Assembly (NCBI RefSeq): GCF_019599465.1
Contig: NZ_RKLR01000001.1
Span: 620,001-684,000 of the forward strand
Reading direction: 5' to 3'
DNA length: 64,000 nt
Source of the DNA: Haloarcula rubra
Lineage (GTDB): Archaea > Halobacteriota > Halobacteria > Halobacteriales > Haloarculaceae
Part shown: positions 24,568-33,122 of the stretch, in pieces
How the letters are laid out: every line of letters starts with the position of its first letter
Numbering within the stretch: the stretch's first letter is position 1
The notes under the pieces: generated by a model
The model's input: only the letters and a program-made list of their open reading frames with translations
The model's database searches: none
What the model was told of the DNA's origin: nothing
Program-made: the position numbers and the translations under genes

Positions 24568-26940
24568 ATGACCGACTGCACACTCTGTGGCCTCGCGACG
24601 ACGTCGCCCGTCACCGACAGCGGCGTCGACGGCGCCTTCTGCTGTCGGGGCTGTCTGGAGGTCGCCCGGACACTAGAGGACCCGGCCGAGGAGGACGTCG
24701 ACACCGTCGACAGCGGCCCCGACCCCGAGACGGTCGACGGGGAGACGGCCTTCCTCGCCGTCGACGGGATGCACTGTGCGACCTGCGAGACGTTCCTCGA
24801 AGCACGGGCCACAGAGCACGAGGGCGTCCGGGCGGCGGCGGCCAGTTACGCCACCGGGACGATGAAACTCACCTACGACCCAGAGGTGGTCGCCGAGGAC
24901 GACCTTTCGGAGGTGGTGGCCGGCACCGGCTACGGGGCGAGTTCCCAGACCACCGACCGCGAGGACGATTACGAGCGCGAAGGCCGCCTCGTCGTCGGCG
25001 GCTTTTTCGGCATGATGACGATGCTGTGGTACGTCCTCTTTCTCTATCCGGCCTACCTCGGCGTCGACCCGGGACTGCTGTTGCTCGACCCGAACGGCCC
25101 CGCCGGCGACTATCTCCTGTGGAACATGGCGGTGATGACCGCCGTCGTCGTCGGCTACACGGGGTGGCCGCTCCTGCGCGGGGCCTACGTCAGCCTGCGG
25201 GCCGGGCGCCCGAACATGGACTTGCTGGTGGCGATGGCCGCGACGACGGCCTTCGCCTACAGCGTCGTCGCCGTCGGCCTCGGGGAGACGGAGGTGTACT
25301 TCGACGTGGCGACGGTCGTCGTCCTCGCGGTGTCGGTCGGTGACTACTATCGGGACCGGGTCCGCCGGGCGGCGGCCGGGCGGCTGACCGACCTCACGGC
25401 CCAGCGAGCGGACTCGGCCCGCCGCCGGACCGAATCGGGCACCGAGACTGTCGACCTCGCGGCGCTCGACCCCGGCGACGAAGTGGTCGTCAAGTCCGGC
25501 GAACGCGTGCCCGTCGACGGCAGCGTCGTCGAGGGGACCGGCGCCGTCGACGAGTCGCTGGTCACCGGTGAGTCGCTGCCGGTCCGCAAGACCGAGGGCG
25601 ACGAGGTCGTCGGCGGCGCGATGGTCACCGAGGGCGCACTCGTCGTCGCGGTCGGCCCCGACGCCGAGAGCACGGTCGACCGCCTCACCGAACTGCTGTG
25701 GACCGTCCAGAGCGACAGCGGCGGCGTCCAGCGACTCGTCGACCGCATCGCCGCCGTCTTCGTGCCGCTGGTGGTCGCGCTGGCCGGACTGGCCGCTCTC
25801 GGTCACCTCCTCGCGGGCGCGGGCGCGACAGACGCCCTGCTGACCGGCCTCGCGGTGCTGGTCGTCTCCTGTCCCTGCGCGCTGGGGCTGGCGACGCCAC
25901 TCGCCACGGCGGCAGGGATCAAGACCGCACTGGAGGAGGGTATCGTCGTCACCGACGGCGCGGTGTTCGAGACGGCCACCGACGTCGACGTGGTCGCCTT
26001 CGACAAGACGGGGACGCTGACGACCGGCGAGGTGACGATTCTCGACCGACCCGACGACGAGGTGATGCGGCGGGCGGCGGCCGTCGAACAGTTCGCGGAC
26101 CACCCGCTGGCGACGGCCGTCACCGAGGCCGCGCCGCCGCCGAACGCCGCCGTCGACGGGTTCGAGCGCCACCCCGGCCGCGGCGTCAGCGCCAGCGTCG
26201 ACGGGGAACGGGTCGTTGTCGGGACGCCCGCACTCCTGCGTGACCGCGACCTCTCGGTGCCCGAGGACCTGCGGGCGCGCTGTGCCGAAGCGCGAGCGAA
26301 CGGGCACGTCCCCGCGCTCGTCGGGTGGGGCGGCCGCGCTCGCGGCGTCCTCGTCGGCGGCGACCGACCCCGCGAGTCGTGGACGTCGGTCGTCACCGCC
26401 CTCTCGGCCGACCACGAAGTCGTCGTCGTCACGGGCGACAGCCCCGAGGCCGCGGCACCGTTCCGCGACCACGAGGCCGTCGACGAAGTGTTCGCCGGCG
26501 TCCCGCCGGAGGCGAAAGCCGAGGTGGTCGAGCGGTTGCAGTCGCGGGGGACCGTGGCGATGGTCGGCGACGGCACCAACGACGCTCCGGCACTGGGGTC
26601 GGCCGACCTCGGCATCTCGCTCGCGTCGGGGACGAAACTCGCCGCCGACGCGGCCGACGCCGTCGTGACGACCGACGACCTCCGGGCGGTGCCCCGCGTG
26701 TTCGACCTGACCGCGGCGACGCGCCGACGCATCCGGGAGAACCTCGCGTGGGCGTTCTGCTACAACGCCGTCGCACTCCCGCTGGCACTGCTCGGCCTGC
26801 TGAACCCCCTGTTCGCCGCGCTGGCGATGACCGCGAGCAGTCTGCTCGTCGTCGGGAACTCCGCCCGGTCGCTGGGTGGGAGTACGGTGGGCGACGTCGC
26901 CGAGTCGGCGGGCCCGACCGCGACTCCAGACGCCGACTGA
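24568..26940 (+). CDS. heavy-metal P1B-type ATPase, CcoI/FixI-like (copper)
   Basis: This encodes 790 residues. The N-terminus carries C4-TL-C7 and FCCRGC (24-29), the signature of CcoI/FixI ATPases, followed by an HMA domain with GMHCATC (C70, C73). The metal-transport motif CPC is at 435-437, the phosphorylation site DKTGT at D479 and the ATP-hinge GDGTNDAP begins at G667. These identify a Cu(I)-type P1B ATPase. CcoI-type pumps send copper to the cytochrome oxidase rather than only expel it. Its position in a divergent operon next to the ba3 oxidase supports that. The alternative is general copper efflux (CopA). Confidence 0.9.
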   Translation: MTDCTLCGLATTSPVTDSGVDGAFCCRGCLEVARTLEDPAEEDVDTVDSGPDPETVDGETAFLAVDGMHCATCETFLEARATEHEGVRAAAASYATGTMKLTYDPEVVAEDDLSEVVAGTGYGASSQTTDREDDYEREGRLVVGGFFGMMTMLWYVLFLYPAYLGVDPGLLLLDPNGPAGDYLLWNMAVMTAVVVGYTGWPLLRGAYVSLRAGRPNMDLLVAMAATTAFAYSVVAVGLGETEVYFDVATVVVLAVSVGDYYRDRVRRAAAGRLTDLTAQRADSARRRTESGTETVDLAALDPGDEVVVKSGERVPVDGSVVEGTGAVDESLVTGESLPVRKTEGDEVVGGAMVTEGALVVAVGPDAESTVDRLTELLWTVQSDSGGVQRLVDRIAAVFVPLVVALAGLAALGHLLAGAGATDALLTGLAVLVVSCPCALGLATPLATAAGIKTALEEGIVVTDGAVFETATDVDVVAFDKTGTLTTGEVTILDRPDDEVMRRAAAVEQFADHPLATAVTEAAPPPNAAVDGFERHPGRGVSASVDGERVVVGTPALLRDRDLSVPEDLRARCAEARANGHVPALVGWGGRARGVLVGGDRPRESWTSVVTALSADHEVVVVTGDSPEAAAPFRDHEAVDEVFAGVPPEAKAEVVERLQSRGTVAMVGDGTNDAPALGSADLGISLASGTKLAADAADAVVTTDDLRAVPRVFDLTAATRRRIRENLAWAFCYNAVALPLALLGLLNPLFAALAMTASSLLVVGNSARSLGGSTVGDVAESAGPTATPDAD

Positions 26941-26993
26941 GCGGCGCCGACACCGGCCGTCTCCTTTTGTGCCTGCCGCGCCTACTGCTGGTG

Positions 26994-27518
26994 ATGACCG
27001 AGCAAGCGACCTTCGCGGGCGGGTGTTTCTGGTGTACCGAGTCGGTGTTCAAGCAGGTACGGGGGGTCGAAGACGTTGTGTCGGGCTACGCCGGCGGCCA
27101 CGTCGAGAACCCCTCCTACGAAGCGGTCTGTCGCGAGGAGACGGGCCACGCCGAGTGCGTCCAGCTAACGTTCGACCCCGACGTCGTGAGCTACGAGGAC
27201 CTCCTCGCGGTGTTCTTCACGACCCACAATCCGACGACGCTGAACCGGCAGGGCAACGACGTGGGCACCCAGTACCGCTCGGCGGTGTTCTACCACGACG
27301 AGAGCCAGCGAGAGACTGTCGAGGCGTTCGTCGAGGAGATTCAACCGGGCTACGACGACGACATCGTCACCGAAGTCGAACCGCTGGAGACGTTCTACCC
27401 CGCCGAGGAGTACCACCAGGACTACTTCGAGAAGAACCCGAATCAGGGCTACTGTCAGATGACAATCCCGCCGAAGATAGAGAAACTGAAACAGAAGCAC
27501 GCGGAGTTGCTGGCATGA
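26994..27518 (+). CDS. msrA: peptide methionine sulfoxide reductase MsrA
   Basis: This encodes 174 residues. GCFWC (10-14) contains the catalytic cysteine C11; VSGYAGG, YEAVCREETGHAE and GTQYRSAVFYH follow in the usual order. It reduces methionine-S-sulfoxide in oxidised proteins. It is the first gene of an operon in which every following start overlaps or touches the previous stop. I use ATG 26994; a GTG at 26991 would add one residue. Confidence 0.96.
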   Translation: MTEQATFAGGCFWCTESVFKQVRGVEDVVSGYAGGHVENPSYEAVCREETGHAECVQLTFDPDVVSYEDLLAVFFTTHNPTTLNRQGNDVGTQYRSAVFYHDESQRETVEAFVEEIQPGYDDDIVTEVEPLETFYPAEEYHQDYFEKNPNQGYCQMTIPPKIEKLKQKHAELLA

Positions 27519-27937
27519 GCTTCGAGTTCACGACCGACGTTTCGATTCGGTACGACGATCTGGACACCTACGGCCACGTCAACAACGTCCGCTACGGCAC
27601 CTACTTCGAGGAGGCCCGCATCGACTACCTCGCCGAAGTGGTCGGCCAGGGCGACAGGGAGTACCTCGCGGCGACCGGCGAGGGGACCGGCATCGTCATC
27701 GCGAACCTCGAGATAGACTTCGAGCGACCGATTCGGTCGGCCGACAGCGTCACCGTCGGCGTCCGCGTACCGAATCTCGGGACCAAGAGCTTCCCGTTCG
27801 AGTACGAGGTTCGCGACGACGGCGCCGTCGTCGCCACCGGCGAGAGCACGCAAGTCACCTACGACCGCGACGCCGAGGCACCGCGACCGATTCCCGAGGA
27901 CTGGCAGGAGGCCATCGCCGAGTTCGAGTGGCAGTGA
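27515..27937 (+). CDS. acyl-CoA thioesterase (4HBT hotdog)
   Basis: This encodes 140 residues. The hotdog signature IRYDDLDTYGHVNNVRYGTY (about 11-30) with its catalytic aspartate belongs to the 4-hydroxybenzoyl-CoA thioesterase/YbgC type. The start ATG overlaps the msrA stop (ATGA). The substrate is unknown; an aromatic or short-chain acyl-CoA is plausible from the next gene. Confidence 0.88.
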   Translation: MSFEFTTDVSIRYDDLDTYGHVNNVRYGTYFEEARIDYLAEVVGQGDREYLAATGEGTGIVIANLEIDFERPIRSADSVTVGVRVPNLGTKSFPFEYEVRDDGAVVATGESTQVTYDRDAEAPRPIPEDWQEAIAEFEWQ

Positions 27938-28872
27938 CGCTCTCGGACACGCCGGGCGTCCACCACGTCTCGGCCATCGGCGGCGACCCACAGCGCAACG
28001 CGGAGTTCTACGTCGCGGGACTGGGGCTCCGACCGCTAGTGCGGACGGTCAACTTCGAGGACAAGTTCACCCACCACCTCTACTACGGCGACGACGCGGG
28101 CCGGCCCGGGTCCGTGGTGACCTTCTTCGCGTCGCCGGGCCAGCAGGCGGGCCGGACCGGTCGGCCCGGTATCCGGTCGTTTCTGCTGGCCGTCCCCGAC
28201 GGGACGCTGTCGTACTGGGCCGACCGACTCGAAACGCACGGCGCGGACGTCGACGAGCCACAGACCCGGTTCGGCGAACGGGTACTTCCGGTCCGGGACC
28301 CCGACGGTACCCACGTCGAACTCGTCGCCGACGGCGACCACGGCATCCCGGTACAGTCGGGGCCGGTCCCCGAAGGACGGGCAATCCGCGGCGTCCGCGG
28401 TATCAGCCTGCACTCGAGGAGTCCGTACGTGACCGCGAGCCTCCTCGATACGTTCGGGTTCGAACTGGCCGACGAGACGCCAGACGCCGTCCGCTACCGT
28501 GTCGACAGGCGTGGGTCGACGGTCGACATCCTGAAAGACGACGCCCCGTTCGGTCGGGAGGGCGCGGGGTCGATTCACCACGTCGCGTTCAGCGTCGACA
28601 GCGAGGCGCAACTCCACGAGTGGCACGACCTGCTCAGAGAGCGCGACTTCGACGTCTCGCGGGTCAAGGACCGGCACTTCTTCCACTCGCTGTACGTCCG
28701 GGACCCCGGCGGCATCCTGTTCGAACTGGCGACGGAACGGCCGGGGCTCGGGGTCAGTCCCGGCGACGACGCGCCGGCCGACACGCTCCGACTCCCGCCG
28801 TGGCTGGAGGCGGACCGCGAGATGCTGGCGTCACAACTCCCGCCGCTCTCGATGCCCGACTGGAGACGATGA
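27934..28872 (+). CDS. ring-cleaving dioxygenase, VOC superfamily (MhqO-like)
   Basis: This encodes 312 residues in two vicinal-oxygen-chelate halves. Metal-site motifs are visible: GVHHVSAIGG with a first histidine, HVELV, SIHHVAF and the glutamate in LFELAT. This arrangement fits MhqO/PcpA-like extradiol dioxygenases that open hydroquinone or catechol rings. The GTG at 27934 overlaps the previous stop (GTGA); another GTG at 27928 would add two residues. The following gene is an MhqD-type esterase, as in the Bacillus mhqNOD operon. Confidence 0.85.
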   Translation: MTLSDTPGVHHVSAIGGDPQRNAEFYVAGLGLRPLVRTVNFEDKFTHHLYYGDDAGRPGSVVTFFASPGQQAGRTGRPGIRSFLLAVPDGTLSYWADRLETHGADVDEPQTRFGERVLPVRDPDGTHVELVADGDHGIPVQSGPVPEGRAIRGVRGISLHSRSPYVTASLLDTFGFELADETPDAVRYRVDRRGSTVDILKDDAPFGREGAGSIHHVAFSVDSEAQLHEWHDLLRERDFDVSRVKDRHFFHSLYVRDPGGILFELATERPGLGVSPGDDAPADTLRLPPWLEADREMLASQLPPLSMPDWRR

Positions 28873-29522
28873 GCGACGCCGAACCACACGCCGGACAGGA
28901 AATCGTCACGTCGGGGGCACCGCCACAGGCCGCTGAGGCGGCGGTCATCATGCTCCACGGCCGCGGCGACTCGGCGCGGCATTTCCTCCGACTCGCCGAC
29001 GAGTTCCACCACCACGGCGCGATGTACCTCGCGCCGGAGGCCGCGGGCAAGGCGTGGTTCCCGGGGCCCGCCGACGCCCCCGACGAGCGCCGAGCGCCGT
29101 GGCTCACCTCGGCGTTCTCGCTGGTGGAGCGCACGCTCGACCGGGCGGCGGCCGCCGGCGTGGCCCCCGAGCGCACCGTCTTCGTCGGTTTCTCGCAGGG
29201 CGCGAGCGTCGCCGGGGCGTACGTCGCCGCCGACCCGGCCCGCTACGGCGGCCTCGCGATGCTCGCGGGCGGCCTCCTCGGCCCGGACCCCGTCGCCGCC
29301 GCCGACTCGGGGTCGCTGGAGGGGACGCCCGTCTTCGTCGGGTGTGGCGACGAGGACCCCTACATCTCGCCGGACCGCGTGCGCGCGACGGCCGCGGCGT
29401 TCCGGGCACTGGACGCCGACGTGACCGAGCGGGTGTACGAGGGGGTCGGCCACGCCGTCAACGACGACGAGATAGCGGCCGTCGACGCCCTCGTCGCGGC
29501 CGTCGCCGACGGCTCAGCGTGA
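28869..29522 (+). CDS. phospholipase/carboxylesterase family hydrolase (MhqD-like)
   Basis: This encodes 217 residues. The alpha/beta-hydrolase triad is visible: S109 in VGFSQGAS, D163 in GDEDPY and H195 in GVGHAVND; the oxyanion loop is MLHGRGDS. The family includes carboxylesterase 1/2 and MhqD. The ATG overlaps the dioxygenase stop by four bases, so the two are translationally coupled. Its 3' end overlaps the convergent antiporter by nine bases. Confidence 0.9.
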   Translation: MSDAEPHAGQEIVTSGAPPQAAEAAVIMLHGRGDSARHFLRLADEFHHHGAMYLAPEAAGKAWFPGPADAPDERRAPWLTSAFSLVERTLDRAAAAGVAPERTVFVGFSQGASVAGAYVAADPARYGGLAMLAGGLLGPDPVAAADSGSLEGTPVFVGCGDEDPYISPDRVRATAAAFRALDADVTERVYEGVGHAVNDDEIAAVDALVAAVADGSA

Positions 29523-30701
29523 GGCGACGCGGTGCCTGAGTCCCGCGATGTCGTCGGCGCGGTGGAGGAGGACGCTCCCGGCGACGCTGGTCAGGAGGAC
29601 GTAGCCGACGGTGAAGGCCGGAATCGTCTCCGAGAGCGTGGGCGTCGTCCCGGCCGCCGTGAGGAACGCGGCGATGACCAGCGAGAACTCGCCGCGTGGC
29701 GTCAGCGCCGCACCCATCCGGACCGCGCCGTCCGCGTCTAACCCGAACGCCCGCCCGGCGTAGTAGCCGCTGACGAGTTGCCCGGCGAGTGTCACCGCGC
29801 CCGCACCGAGGACGAGCGGCGTGACGTCGGCGACCACGCGGGGGTCGGTCTGGACCCCGACCCAGACGAAGAACACGACGGCGAAGACGTCCCGGACCGG
29901 CGCGAGGTAGCGCTCGGCCTCCGCGGTCAGGTCGGCGTTCTGGAACAGCCCGCCGGCGAGGAAGGCGGCGACGGCTTCGCTGGTTCGGGTGAGCGCCCCC
30001 AGACCGGCGACGAAGGCCGCGACGCCGAGGGCGGCGACGACGAACAGGTCCCCGCGGAGGGGTCTGAACGCCCGACCGAGACGGTCGGCGCCGCGGAGCG
30101 TCACGCCGACGACGGCGAGTAAGAAGACGACGCCGACACCGAGCGACCGGGCGAGGTCGAGGCCGCTCCCGCCCGCGACCAGCGCCGAGAGCACTGCGAA
30201 CAGCAGCGCTGTCACGATGTCCTCGACGACGACGACGCCGAAGATGGCGTCGGCGGTCCGGGACCCCAGCCACCCGGCGTCGACGACGGACTTCGCGATG
30301 ATGACCGTCGAGGAGTTGAACACGACCAGCGCGAGGAAGCCCGCTTCCAGCGGCGTGAACCCCACGGCGAGGCCGACGAGGAAACCTAGCGGGAGGCTGA
30401 CGCCGACGTCGACGCCGCCGGCCAGCGCGAACGCCCGCCGCTCGGCCAGCAGTTCGTCGACGCTCAACTCCAGCCCCACGAAGAACAACAGCAGGACGAC
30501 GCCGAGGGCCGCCGGAAGCGAGAGGAGCGTCGGGAGCGCGACGCCGACGGTGTCGGTCCCGAGACCGACGCCGAACGGGCCGAGCGCCACGCCGGCGAGG
30601 ATGTACGTCGGGATGACCGACTGGCCGACACGCTGAGCGGCGAGCGCGAGCGCGACCAGTCCGAGTAACGACACACCGGCGACGAGCAACGGGTTCGCCA
30701 C
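29514..30701 (-). CDS. cation:proton antiporter (KefB/CPA2 type, KhtU-like)
   Basis: This encodes 395 residues with about 12 membrane helices, the CPA2 monovalent cation/proton antiporter fold. FFVGLELSVDELL, VVFNSSTVIIAKSVVDAG and PRGEFSLVIAAFL are typical of KefB/KhtU/GerN transporters. It lacks the C-terminal TrkA-N domain found in KefB itself. The gene just upstream encodes a separate TrkA-C protein, so the pair resembles KhtT-KhtU, a K+/H+ antiporter with its own regulator. Confidence 0.88.
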   Translation of the reverse strand: MANPLLVAGVSLLGLVALALAAQRVGQSVIPTYILAGVALGPFGVGLGTDTVGVALPTLLSLPAALGVVLLLFFVGLELSVDELLAERRAFALAGGVDVGVSLPLGFLVGLAVGFTPLEAGFLALVVFNSSTVIIAKSVVDAGWLGSRTADAIFGVVVVEDIVTALLFAVLSALVAGGSGLDLARSLGVGVVFLLAVVGVTLRGADRLGRAFRPLRGDLFVVAALGVAAFVAGLGALTRTSEAVAAFLAGGLFQNADLTAEAERYLAPVRDVFAVVFFVWVGVQTDPRVVADVTPLVLGAGAVTLAGQLVSGYYAGRAFGLDADGAVRMGAALTPRGEFSLVIAAFLTAAGTTPTLSETIPAFTVGYVLLTSVAGSVLLHRADDIAGLRHRVASR

Positions 30702-30704
30702 GAC

Positions 30705-31178
30705 TCAGTCGAGGTGGGCCGACAGTTTCGCGTGGGCCTCGTCCGTACCGACGGTGACCAGGACGTCCCCGGCCTCGACGTGCGTCTGCGCGTCGGGGCT
30801 CGATATCGTCTGCTCGCCGCGCTGGACCGCGAGGACGAGGACGCCCGTCTCGCTCCGAATCGCGCTCTCGCCGAGCGTCCGGCCGACGACTGGGTCGTCC
30901 GGCCCGACCTCGACCCAGCGGATACGCGCGTCCTCGAGAGCGTGGTCTATGTCGTCCGGTGCCGGTTCGAAGTACGTGCCGTCGTATATCTCGGCGAGTT
31001 TCCGGGCCTGTCCCTCGGTGAGCGAGAAGAGGCGCTCGCTGTCGCCGTCTTCGTCCGCTCGCCAGTACGTCTCGCGGCTGCCGTCGTTGCCGAGGAGCAC
31101 GGTCAACCGACCGCCGTCCGGGAACGACACCGCGTAGCGACGCCCGACGCCCGGGAGCTCGGTCTCGTAAACGCGCAT
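30705..31178 (-). CDS. TrkA-C domain regulator (KhtT-like)
   Basis: This encodes 157 residues. The N-terminal 70 residues are a small domain seen in KhtT-like regulators (VYETELPGVGRRYAVSFPDG). Residues about 75-157 are the RCK C-terminal domain with RIRWVEVGPDDPVVGRTLGE and SSPDAQTHVEAGDVLVTVG. It precedes the antiporter by three bases. In Bacillus such a protein gates KhtU on nucleotide binding. It is soluble. Confidence 0.88.
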   Translation of the reverse strand: MRVYETELPGVGRRYAVSFPDGGRLTVLLGNDGSRETYWRADEDGDSERLFSLTEGQARKLAEIYDGTYFEPAPDDIDHALEDARIRWVEVGPDDPVVGRTLGESAIRSETGVLVLAVQRGEQTISSPDAQTHVEAGDVLVTVGTDEAHAKLSAHLD

Positions 31179-31376
31179 GCCGGTGTGTCGTCGGCTACCT
31201 ACTTCGGTGTTCGTATCAGTCGAGAACTGCTGCAGACACTGAATCCGCCCGTACGGTCAGACGCGGGACTCACTCGCGGCGGTGGCCGTCTGGACCGCTG
31301 ACCGGTTTAATCCCGCTTTTACCCACCTTACCTGAGTGATAGTTACGGGGCGACCAGTGGTTGTCGGAAAGGCACC

Positions 31377-32708
31377 ATGAGACTACGGATACCAGTACTG
31401 TTAGGGATTCTCGTCCTCGCACCGGTGGCCGCGACGCCGGTGGTGGACGCACAGACACAGGCATCCGAGCCGACCGCGATCACCGAGTGTCGGACCATCA
31501 CCGAGTCCGGCCGGTACGTCGTCACGCAGACCCTTTCCCGAGAGGAACTCAGCGACGACCCCTGTCTCCGCGTGCAGGCGAGTGACGTCGTCCTCGACGG
31601 GCGGGGACACACCATCGAGGTTCCCCGTTTGGCGACCCCGGTCAGCGTCGGCGTCGAGGACCGACGGCTCTCGAACGTGACGGTGCGTAACCTCAGCGCC
31701 GACAACTACTACGAGGCGTCGGCCATCGCTGTCGACGGCGTCGACGGCGTCACCGTCAGGAACGTCACGCTGTCGGACAACCGCGTCGGCCTCTCGGTGG
31801 TCGACTCTACGGCCGTCCGCATCGAGTCGAGCGGGTTCTACGGCGCCGGTGGCTTCGGTGCGACGACGACGCCGTCGGGGTACGGCGTCGCCCTCTCGAA
31901 CACCACGGACACCGTGATAGTCGACAACAGGTTCGCCAGGTTCACGCGCGGGACCGCGGTCAGCGTCGACCACGGGGCCGCGAACACGACGGTCGCGAAC
32001 AACAGCATCCGTGGCTGCGTCGAGTGCGACGAGTCACTGGAGTTCGAGTGGCACGGCGGAGGTGCGGACGCCGGGACGGCCGTGGAGGTCACCTGGTCGA
32101 CCGGGACGACGGTCGTGAACAACTCCATCTCGTACCACGCCGACGGCGTCGTCGTCGGCGGAGATGCGACCGACACGGTGGTGCGGCGCAACCGAATCAC
32201 GCGCACGAGAAACGGCGTCCTCGTCGCGACGACCGGACCGACCGATACCGGTGACACCGACCGGCGGACGCTCGTCGCGAACAACACGCTCCGGACGAAC
32301 GCCGTCGGTCTGCGGGCCGCCTCGACGCACGTGCCGCTGGTGGTCCGACACAACGTCATCGCCGGAAACGACGTGGGACTGTCCCTGCCCGAGGTCAGCA
32401 TCTGTCCGCCCGATGCCGGCGGTACCGAGCGCACGACGGTCAGTCGGAACGCCATCGTGAACAGCACGCTGTGGGCGGTCAACAACGAGCGGGCGGCCAC
32501 GCTGAACGCGACGGACAACTACTGGGGCACCGCCAGCGGCCCGTCGAGCGCGAACGACACTGACGCCCCGTTCACCGACCCGGTGACCGGGACGCTCGCG
32601 GACGGGCAGGGCAGCGCCGTCTCGGAGTCCCCGACGACGGCGGGCGAGTCCAACGTCCACTTCGACCCGTGGCTGAACGAGTCGGTAGCCGAGGCCGGGG
32701 CGCCGTAG
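31377..32708 (+). CDS. secreted right-handed beta-helix protein (NosD-like)
   Basis: This encodes 443 residues. A signal peptide runs to about residue 25 (ILVLAPVAATPVVDAQ). Parallel beta-helix repeats follow, with the turn motif NVTVRNLSADN, GVTVRNVTLSDN, TTVANNSIRG, TVVNNSIS and TLVANNTLRTN recurring every 20-24 residues, as in NosD/CASH proteins. The Asn-rich turns suit N-glycosylation. It may bind or modify polysaccharide or surface protein; no catalytic site is clear. TATA-like TTTAAT at 31306-31311 lies about 69 bp upstream. Confidence 0.85.
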   Translation: MRLRIPVLLGILVLAPVAATPVVDAQTQASEPTAITECRTITESGRYVVTQTLSREELSDDPCLRVQASDVVLDGRGHTIEVPRLATPVSVGVEDRRLSNVTVRNLSADNYYEASAIAVDGVDGVTVRNVTLSDNRVGLSVVDSTAVRIESSGFYGAGGFGATTTPSGYGVALSNTTDTVIVDNRFARFTRGTAVSVDHGAANTTVANNSIRGCVECDESLEFEWHGGGADAGTAVEVTWSTGTTVVNNSISYHADGVVVGGDATDTVVRRNRITRTRNGVLVATTGPTDTGDTDRRTLVANNTLRTNAVGLRAASTHVPLVVRHNVIAGNDVGLSLPEVSICPPDAGGTERTTVSRNAIVNSTLWAVNNERAATLNATDNYWGTASGPSSANDTDAPFTDPVTGTLADGQGSAVSESPTTAGESNVHFDPWLNESVAEAGAP

Positions 32709-32737
32709 CGCCTCACGCCGACCGCCCGTAGCCGCGG

Positions 32738-32890
32738 CTACACCAGAAGCGACAGCACCGCCAGCACGAGGAAGGCGAGGACGAGCCACTTCGCGATAGT
32801 CATCGACATCCCGGCGACGCCGCCGGCACCGAAGACGCCGGCGACGACGGCGAGGACGAAGAACCCGACGGCGAGTTCGAGTATCGCCAC
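32738..32890 (-). CDS. DUF1328 (YtjA) family micro-membrane protein
   Basis: This encodes 50 residues from a GTG. The sequence [30 protein letters not shown] and two hydrophobic helices match the DUF1328/YtjA family, which is widespread in bacteria and archaea and of unknown function. It is easy to miss because of its size. It lies between the beta-helix gene and dabA, on the same strand as dabA. Confidence 0.85.
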   Translation of the reverse strand: MAILELAVGFFVLAVVAGVFGAGGVAGMSMTIAKWLVLAFLVLAVLSLLV

Positions 32891-33122
32891 GTCACCACCA
32901 CCTCGTCGTCTGAGAGTAACTGGCGAAACTGTGCGAGTCGGGTTCGGAACCGGTCGGGAGTAGGTCGGTCATGCGACACCCGTAGTACGGCGCGGGTCGC
33001 CGAGTCGGGCCGCGTTGCAAGTGCAAGGTCGACGGCTGTCGGCCCGTCCGCATCGGACCCACCGCACCCGGTTCGCGGCGGGACGGTCAGACGTCGGTCG
33101 TCCGGGCCGGGTTCGTGTCGGC

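Noticed and set aside
24673-26472. Long reverse-strand open frame across the P1B ATPase gene
   Set aside because: It is an antisense shadow of the ATPase. The DKTGT and GDGTNDAP motifs belong to the forward frame.
32892-32972. A 26-codon frame just before the DUF1328 gene
   Set aside because: It ends one base before the GTG of the DUF1328 gene, which resembles a leader peptide, but the length and composition give no support for translation.
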